Part shown: one piece after another, positions 6,841 through 10,804 of the stretch
Numbering within the stretch: the first letter of the stretch is position 1
How the letters are laid out: every line of letters starts with the position of its first letter
Assembly: GCA_024691625.1 (NCBI GenBank)
Contig: JAILNL010000157.1
Location: 1-10,804 of the forward strand
DNA: 10,804 nucleotides
Direction: 5' to 3'
Source of the DNA: Schwartzia sp. (in: firmicutes)
GTDB lineage: Bacteria > Bacillota > Negativicutes > Selenomonadales > Selenomonadaceae
Made by a program: the position numbers and the translations under genes
Notes under the pieces: model-generated
The model's input: the letters and a program-made list of their open reading frames with translations, nothing else
Told to the model about the DNA's origin: nothing
The model's database searches: none

Positions 6841-7569
6841 CTATTCACTTCTCAGCACGTTCAGTCTTTTCAAAAGGCATTCCGTTTCTTCTTTGGATAT
6901 AATATGCTTCCATCTGGACTCATTTACGGCAGACATAAGAACATCCGCCTTTTCAGCTTTCGGGCCGTCTCCCAGCTGAAGCTCAACCACTGCCTTTTTA
7001 AGCTCCTCATATCCCGCGCCCCGGGGCATATTTCCCTTTTCCGGGGAAATGATTCCAAGCCGCATCAAATCATCGACAGCCTTTTCCATGACAACACGAT
7101 AATCCCCATCTCTCGGACCGTCTTTGAAAATTTCATGGTTTGCGATATCTGTCAGCTCGTCCTGATACATAATATCCGTATAGACAGGTGCACGCCAGCA
7201 GGGCGCATCCATCATCAACCGCATCATATTTCCCACCGGCTTCTTGCCGTGAGTCTTCGTGAGCCTTGCCTCGCCAGCCGCCGCAAAATACGCGTCGAGC
7301 GCCGGCTCCGAAAGCCCTATACAGTCCCGCATAGCCTGACGGATAAGCCCCTCGGCTATGCCAGGCAGATCCTTCTTCAGCTCTCCCGGTGTGATTCCAT
7401 AGGCGATGACTGCAAAGCGGCTGCTTGCATTCACAATGAAAAGAATCAACTTGCGGAATGCAATATCAAAATTAACCTCCCAGCAAAACGCGGGCTCCTG
7501 CTCCGCAGCCTCCGGCAAGGTATCTATCTTTATCTTCTTTCGAAGCTTCTCCGTCAGTCCAAACTCCAT
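6841..7569 (-). CDS. Unrecognised 242-residue protein, DUF6933-like in places
   Basis: I do not recognise this protein with certainty. It has no signal peptide or clear membrane span, so it is probably cytoplasmic. The part from CWEVNFDIAFRKLILFIVNA (29-48) through GITPGELKKDLPGIAEGL to KPVGNMMRLM (110-119) recalls the pattern of DUF6933 proteins: a Trp followed by a strand, RK, a hydrophobic strand ending in N, a long helix and a late motif with T-H-G-K. This is from memory and tentative. The remainder (120-242) is charged, with EYEEL-like helices and no catalytic motif I can name. GGAGG stands 6 bases before ATG. It has its own AT-rich leader with a TATAAT on the minus strand (7646-7651), and it converges on the ABC operon. 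Confidence 0.75.
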   Translation of the reverse strand: MEFGLTEKLRKKIKIDTLPEAAEQEPAFCWEVNFDIAFRKLILFIVNASSRFAVIAYGITPGELKKDLPGIAEGLIRQAMRDCIGLSEPALDAYFAAAGEARLTKTHGKKPVGNMMRLMMDAPCWRAPVYTDIMYQDELTDIANHEIFKDGPRDGDYRVVMEKAVDDLMRLGIISPEKGNMPRGAGYEELKKAVVELQLGDGPKAEKADVLMSAVNESRWKHIISKEETECLLKRLNVLRSE

Positions 7570-7645
7570 ATCGCACCTCCATGTTCATCACACGTTCCAT
7601 GCCTCTGTATCGTTCTTTATTCTCCTACGGAAATACTCAGTATAT

Positions 7646-7651
7646 ATTATA
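7646..7651 (-). promoter_or_regulatory. Candidate -10 box for the 6841-7569 gene
   Basis: TATAAT on the minus strand in the AT-rich 164-base gap between the two minus-strand genes, about 77 bases before the start codon. The sequence 16-18 bases upstream gives no good -35 box, so the call rests on the -10 match alone. Confidence 0.35.
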
Positions 7652-7733
7652 TTCGCCCTGCATGAAAATATTCCTGCTTAGCATAAATATATTTTCAAGA
7701 GACGCATTTATATGAAGCTGCGATAAAAAACTC

Positions 7734-8327
7734 TTATTTTTTATCCATACGCACCTTAAACAATCCGTCATGATTGCAATAATAATATAATTCCTTTACC
7801 CCGCCTACTGTGAACCGCGCCTGGGCGTTTCCTTCCGGGTAGAGCTTTACGAGCTGAATCCTGTCTGTATAAACGGCGGCAATAAAGGAAATATAGTGCT
7901 GCTTGGTCATTTCATGATGAATCTGAACAAAGTATTCGTCCTCCACCCGTTCAGCCGTACATTCGTGGCTTCCATCGGATATCTCCGCAACAGACGGCAT
8001 AAGCTGTACGCCGTGGCAGGAAACAGAAGCCTCACCCATGCCGTACAGAATATTGCCGCAGACCGGACACACATAAAACACAGACTTCATCATGTTTCCC
8101 GCGGCATTATGATTTGTTACGGCAGCGCCCGAAAGAAGCTCCGCCACCGATACCCGCAAAGCCGCAGCCAAAGGCTCCAACAGGGTGATATCCGGATATC
8201 CCTTTCCTGTTTCCCATTTTGAGACCGCCTTATCCGATACATTGATACGCTCCGCCAATTCCGCCTGCGTGTAATGATTTTTCTCACGAAGCCGTTTAAT
8301 GAGTTCACCCGTAACATATTGATTCAT
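7734..8327 (-). CDS. XRE-type repressor fused to a desulfoferrodoxin-like domain
   Basis: Probably a DNA-binding regulator that senses metal, redox state or oxygen. Residues 8-65 are an XRE/Cro helix-turn-helix (TQAELAERINVSDKAVSKWE, 20-39). A CPVCG pair (C87, C90) with a later Cys104-His105 suggests a small zinc- or iron-binding knuckle. Residues about 115-197 resemble the Dfx/superoxide reductase fold: HHEMTKQHYISFIAAV (137-152), KLYPEGNAQARF (161-172) and YYYCNHDGLFKV (181-192). By alignment from memory, the ligands would be His121, His138, His144 and Cys184; the last His of the usual CNxHGLW appears as Asp187 (CNHDGLF). Superoxide reductase activity is therefore doubtful and a sensory role likelier. 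GGAGG lies 9 bases before ATG. Single-gene unit; its target is unknown. Confidence 0.88.
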   Translation of the reverse strand: MNQYVTGELIKRLREKNHYTQAELAERINVSDKAVSKWETGKGYPDITLLEPLAAALRVSVAELLSGAAVTNHNAAGNMMKSVFYVCPVCGNILYGMGEASVSCHGVQLMPSVAEISDGSHECTAERVEDEYFVQIHHEMTKQHYISFIAAVYTDRIQLVKLYPEGNAQARFTVGGVKELYYYCNHDGLFKVRMDKK

Positions 8328-8346
8328 AGCCTCTCACCTCCTGCTC

Positions 8347-8366
8347 TCATGATAGACCAAACATGA
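8347..8366. repeat. Short inverted repeat upstream of the XRE-type repressor gene
   Basis: TCATG (8347-8351) and CATGA (8362-8366) are reverse complements separated by 10 bases and lie 20-39 bases before the repressor start. The position suits an autoregulatory operator, but 5-bp arms are common by chance. Confidence 0.25.
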
Positions 8367-8501
8367 CAATTCGTGTACCTACGAACGGTAGAGTCGCCAA
8401 TAAATCATTGCTTTCCATAATTCCTCTGCGCCGACTCAAATACATTCTATCAACTGTATATTTCCTTGCAATCAAAAGTGTCGGTAAAGACTGCCATGTT
8501 A

Positions 8502-8510
8502 TGCTATAAT
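8502..8510 (+). promoter_or_regulatory. Extended -10 promoter before the structured stretch
   Basis: TGCTATAAT combines the TGn extension with a perfect TATAAT (8505-8510). The -35 region is poor (TCGGTA at an 18-base spacing), which an extended -10 can tolerate. Transcription would start near 8517 and run through the hairpins and the remnant into the MFS gene, a leader of about 460 bases. Confidence 0.5.
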
Positions 8511-8548
8511 CTTCTTAAAACGAATCCGTTTATAACGCATTCATTCAG

Positions 8549-8567
8549 GTTTTGCAAAAGGCAAAAC
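8549..8567. repeat. Hairpin A (7-bp perfect stem)
   Basis: GTTTTGC (8549-8555) and GCAAAAC (8561-8567) pair perfectly around the loop AAAAG. It would form about 30 bases after the predicted transcription start. Confidence 0.5.
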
Positions 8568-8597
8568 TTCCTCTGTCAGCGTTTTACCCGAGGGCAT

Positions 8598-8621
8598 CAG
8601 CTTCGCGTCGCAACGAAGCTG
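8598..8621. repeat. Hairpin B (8-bp perfect stem)
   Basis: CAGCTTCG (8598-8605) and CGAAGCTG (8614-8621) pair perfectly around an 8-base loop, CGTCGCAA. No T-run follows, so it is not an intrinsic terminator. Confidence 0.55.
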
Positions 8622-8626
8622 GAGAT

Positions 8627-8679
8627 ATGCTCACCGCCTGTTATTTGCCCCAACCCCCGCTTACAGAAATGGTGAGCAT
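8627..8679. repeat. Long-loop inverted repeat C (9-bp perfect arms)
   Basis: ATGCTCACC (8627-8635) and GGTGAGCAT (8671-8679) are perfect reverse complements with 35 bases between them, followed by CTTTTGACG. Four Ts make it a weak terminator at best. It starts only five bases after hairpin B, so B and C could form a compact RNA fold together. Confidence 0.5.
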
Positions 8680-8704
8680 CTTTTGACGAGTTATATAATC
8701 TTAA

Positions 8705-8923
8705 AATTTTAGTACGATAATCAAAGAGACCTGGCTTGATTGGGATGTCACCCACGATTACTGCCATGCAGAAGGCAATCCCATGATTCCGTACGCCGCA
8801 GAGGTGGCCTTTGTGAGTAAATACGGCAGGAGGTTCTTTGATGACAAGCTAGGATACAGTCCCGTACTGAAGAAGTACATTCGAGTCATTGATGAGCATC
8901 TGTACAACAGTTTAGGGGTTTGA
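8705..8923 (+). pseudogene. Unidentified coding remnant without a start codon
   Basis: An open frame of 72 codons follows a TAA at 8702-8704 and ends at TGA 8921-8923. It reads like real protein, for example KETWLDWDVTHDYCHAEGN, then PYAAEVAFVSKYGRRFFDD and KKYIRVIDEHLYNSLGV, with balanced charged and aromatic residues. No ATG, GTG or TTG precedes the conserved-looking start; the first ATG (8783) would give only 46 residues, with AGAAGG nearby. I do not recognise the family. Most likely it is the C-terminal part of a gene whose 5' part was lost or replaced; a short genuine gene from 8783 is the alternative. Confidence 0.4.
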
Positions 8924-8967
8924 ATCAAAGATACCCCGTTCAGCTTTGGCTAAGAATTTCTGCTGCC

Positions 8968-8972
8968 GGAGG
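8968..8972 (+). promoter_or_regulatory. Ribosome binding site deciding the MFS start
   Basis: GGAGG followed by a 7-base spacer to ATG 8980. The longer frame from TTG 8920 adds 20 residues unlike an MFS N-terminus, so the ATG is preferred. Confidence 0.8.
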
Positions 8973-8979
8973 TGGCATT

Positions 8980-10131
8980 ATGGAAAAAACATCTTACTGG
9001 GCCAAAAATGATTTGTCCCTGCTGTTCCTGTTATCCATCTTTATGAACGGTTTTGAGACAGGAGGCTATCAAGCCTGCCTTCTTTATGTGGGACAGGAAT
9101 ATGACCTGTCTATCGGCCAGCAGGGAATGCTGGCAGCCGTCCAGCTTTTCGCCACCATGATTGCGCCCCTGCTTTTGGGAGCGCTGGCAGATAAAATCGG
9201 CAAAAAAATCATGCTGGTAATCTTCACCGCCTGCCGGGCATTATCAGCGGCCATTATCCTTTTTGCCTCCGGCTCCATGATTTTTGCAGCAGGAATTTTC
9301 GTTCTGGGCTTTGCCTGCAGTATTGTGCAGTACGTGGCCATTGCGGGGATGCAGGACACATATCCGCAAACACGCAACAGACGCATGGGCTACATCACAG
9401 CCATGTTTGCCCTTGGCGCCGTCATTGCTCCGCTGATAGTGGGACTCTCTCTTGCAACTCCCTGGGGCTGGCGCTCCTTCTTCGTGCTGAGCGCCCTTAT
9501 CTTTCTGATTCTGACCATCTGTCTGTCAAGAACGGATTTTGCGCCCCGTGAAGATGTGAACCCTGAGGAGCTTGTCCATGCAGAAGGCGGTATTTATATC
9601 AAGGGAGCAGCCTTCCTGTGTGCCATTATGTTCATCTATGTGGGCGTGGAAAACGGCTTCTGCTTCTTCCTGAACAGCTTCATGTCAGACACCCTTGATT
9701 CCCCCCGTGGATATCTGGCTCTTTCCCTGTTCTGGCTGGCCATGATTCCTTCCCGCTTTCTCTGCGGCATCTTTGCCGAACACCGCAGCAGCCTCATATA
9801 CATCGCGCCCCTGGGGGCGGCAGTGATGCTGGCGCTGCTGACCTTTTTGACTCAGGAAATCCTTATCTTTGCTGCCGTTTTTGTCTTTGGCTTCTTCTGT
9901 GGCGCCGTCTACCCCAATGTGCTGACATATGTAGCAGATTTTGCAGGAGGACGCACTGCCACCGTTACCGCCGCCATCACCGCAGCCACAGGCATAGGTG
10001 CCACTGTCATCTCCGCCTCCTTCGGCTTTCTGCACGAGCAGTTCGGCTTTGGCGGAGCTTTTCTGGTGCTGGCTGCCCTTCTTGGAGCAGATGTTTTAAT
10101 CGCAGCCATGGTGCCACGGCTGCGCCGCTGA
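8980..10131 (+). CDS. Major facilitator superfamily transporter
   Basis: A 12-helix secondary transporter of the MFS, in the cytoplasmic membrane. In 383 residues I see the first helix (LSLLFLLSIFMNGFETGGYQ, 12-31), the motif A loop GALADKIGKK (67-76) between helices 2 and 3, paired hydrophobic segments throughout, and a short charged central loop (about 183-208) separating two six-helix halves. Length is typical. Glu26 in the first helix and Glu near VGVENGF in the second half are charges within membrane segments and could couple proton movement; that is inference. The substrate cannot be told; drug or metabolite export and sugar uptake are both possible. Codon use favours CTG and GCC more than the CTC-rich ABC operon, so the gene may have a different history. 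No terminator is evident downstream. Confidence 0.88.
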   Translation: MEKTSYWAKNDLSLLFLLSIFMNGFETGGYQACLLYVGQEYDLSIGQQGMLAAVQLFATMIAPLLLGALADKIGKKIMLVIFTACRALSAAIILFASGSMIFAAGIFVLGFACSIVQYVAIAGMQDTYPQTRNRRMGYITAMFALGAVIAPLIVGLSLATPWGWRSFFVLSALIFLILTICLSRTDFAPREDVNPEELVHAEGGIYIKGAAFLCAIMFIYVGVENGFCFFLNSFMSDTLDSPRGYLALSLFWLAMIPSRFLCGIFAEHRSSLIYIAPLGAAVMLALLTFLTQEILIFAAVFVFGFFCGAVYPNVLTYVADFAGGRTATVTAAITAATGIGATVISASFGFLHEQFGFGGAFLVLAALLGADVLIAAMVPRLRR

Positions 10132-10254
10132 AATACGCACCTTCGTCGGCACAATAACAGCTTTATCCGCAAAGAAAATCATCAGCCATATCTGTCATAG
10201 TGTGATATACTTTTCATGATAAATTCAAATATAACCGCAAAGGGGTACTGCGCT

Positions 10255-10804
10255 ATGAAATCCCTGGTTTTATCTGCAATACAAAAATACGTTTCTTCAC
10301 GCGGCAGCTTCCGTTTTTGGCGGCGTGTTATTTTTTGTGTTTTCTTTGCGGTTTCACTGATTAACTACCCCATTGCCGCATCAGTCCCATCGGAAAACGC
10401 GTCTGATGCGGCTCAGACCAATGCCATATCCAAAGAAAAAAAGGTCCGTGTGGGTTATTATCACAGCATCAATTTTTCCGAAGGAATGAGCGACATCGCA
10501 GTCAAATCAGGTTTGGCATACGATTACCTTCAGAGAGTTTCCTATTACACCAACTGGAACTATGAGTATGTATACGGCGGCTGGTCTGATATACTGCAAA
10601 TGCTCTATTCCGGCGAGATTGATGTCATGGCAGGGGTATCGAAGACACCTGAACGTCTTGATAAGGTTTTGTTCCCGGACTATGCCATGGGCGCGGAAAA
10701 CTATTACATCTATGCCAACGCTGACCACCCCCTCAGCTCGCAGGGTGTTTCCGCCATTGCAGGACATACTGTTAGCGTGAATAAAGACAGCATCATGGAA
10801 GGTC
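10255..10804 (+). CDS. Secreted/membrane protein with a family-3 solute-binding domain (3' end cut)
   Basis: 183 codons are visible and the gene runs off the window. An unusually long basic n-region (1-25, ending RFWRR) leads to a hydrophobic segment VIFCVFFAVSLINYPIAA (25-42), a signal peptide or membrane anchor, then a low-complexity linker (43-62). From residue 63 it reads as an SBP_bac_3 domain: KVRVGYYHSINFSEG, GLAYDYLQRVSYYTNWNYEY and WSDILQMLYSGEIDVMAGVS (110-129), followed by RLDKVLFPDYAMGAENYYIY. In anaerobic Firmicutes this type often forms the extracellular sensor of GGDEF, EAL or histidine-kinase proteins; a free amino-acid-binding protein is the alternative. Which one depends on sequence beyond the edge. 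AAAGGGG lies 9 bases before ATG. No convincing promoter was found in the 123-base gap upstream. Confidence 0.82.
   Translation, partial: MKSLVLSAIQKYVSSRGSFRFWRRVIFCVFFAVSLINYPIAASVPSENASDAAQTNAISKEKKVRVGYYHSINFSEGMSDIAVKSGLAYDYLQRVSYYTNWNYEYVYGGWSDILQMLYSGEIDVMAGVSKTPERLDKVLFPDYAMGAENYYIYANADHPLSSQGVSAIAGHTVSVNKDSIMEG

Larger units (their letters stand above)
8328..8979. other. 650-base stretch without an intact gene: promoter, hairpins and a coding remnant
   Basis: Apart from the repressor's leader at the left end, this stretch holds an extended -10 promoter (8502-8510), three inverted repeats (8549-8567, 8598-8621, 8627-8679) and an open frame without a start codon (8705-8923). It ends in the ribosome binding site of the MFS gene. 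The order suggests either a long structured leader for the transporter or the debris of a lost gene or small mobile element. No riboswitch consensus known to me fits, and I find no tRNA-like or CRISPR-like structure. Confidence 0.5.

Noticed and set aside
8349..8354. TATCAT on the minus strand as -10 of the repressor gene
   Set aside because: It would leave a leader of about 15 bases, and the -35 position holds TACACG, a poor match.
8466..8675. A 69-codon plus-strand frame in the gene-poor stretch
   Set aside because: Its start lies upstream of the predicted transcription start (about 8517), it crosses all three inverted repeats, no ribosome binding site precedes it and the translation resembles no protein I know.
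8627..8684. Inverted repeat C as an intrinsic terminator
   Set aside because: The loop is 35 bases and only four Ts follow, so it falls short of a convincing terminator.
8920..8979. Longer MFS start at TTG 8920 overlapping the remnant's stop codon
   Set aside because: The extra 20 residues do not resemble an MFS N-terminus, and ATG 8980 has a textbook ribosome binding site. Coupling to the remnant cannot be excluded but is not needed.
1..10804. tRNA, rRNA, CRISPR arrays, insertion-sequence transposases and phage genes
   Set aside because: None was seen on either strand: no regularly spaced repeats, no cloverleaf-like sequence and no transposase or integrase motifs.

Overview
This window looks like chromosomal DNA from an anaerobic Firmicute. 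A diderm, type IV pilus-bearing lineage such as the Negativicutes (Selenomonas or Mitsuokella type) would fit best. That placement is inferred from paired pilus ATPases, a Dfx-like domain fused to a repressor, strong GGAGG-type ribosome binding sites and moderate-to-high GC; no rRNA or other phylogenetic marker is present to confirm it.

Left third (1-3817, minus strand): a compact operon read comM, pilB-like, pilT. It encodes a ComM/YifB AAA+ helicase for natural transformation, a short PilB/GspE-type assembly ATPase and a PilT-type retraction ATPase that is cut by the window edge a few codons short of its end. The pilB-like gene starts 14 bases after comM, and pilT overlaps the end of pilB. 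The coupling suggests a DNA-uptake pilus module.

Middle (3818-6840, plus strand): a divergent intergenic region carries a good sigma-70-type promoter embedded in an imperfect inverted repeat. It drives a three-gene ABC importer: substrate-binding lipoprotein (PF04392/TrpX type), permease (BPD_transp_2 type) and ATPase. A strong intrinsic terminator lies between the lipoprotein and permease genes and probably makes the lipoprotein more abundant. A second terminator closes the operon. The substrate is probably an aromatic amino acid, by analogy with TrpX of streptococci and CD0873 of Clostridioides difficile.

Right of centre (6841-8327, minus strand): two separately led genes. One encodes an unrecognised 242-residue protein with a faint DUF6933-like look. 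The other is an XRE-type repressor fused to a desulfoferrodoxin-like domain in which one expected metal-ligand histidine is replaced by aspartate.

Right end (8328-10804): about 650 bases without an intact gene, holding an extended -10 promoter, three inverted repeats and an unidentified coding remnant. This leads into an MFS transporter with a strong ribosome binding site. After it begins a secreted or membrane-anchored protein with a family-3 solute-binding domain, cut by the window end and possibly the sensor half of a signalling protein. I see no clear undescribed system. The most unusual spots are the structured leader/remnant at 8500-8980, the altered Dfx-type repressor and the palindrome over the ABC promoter.
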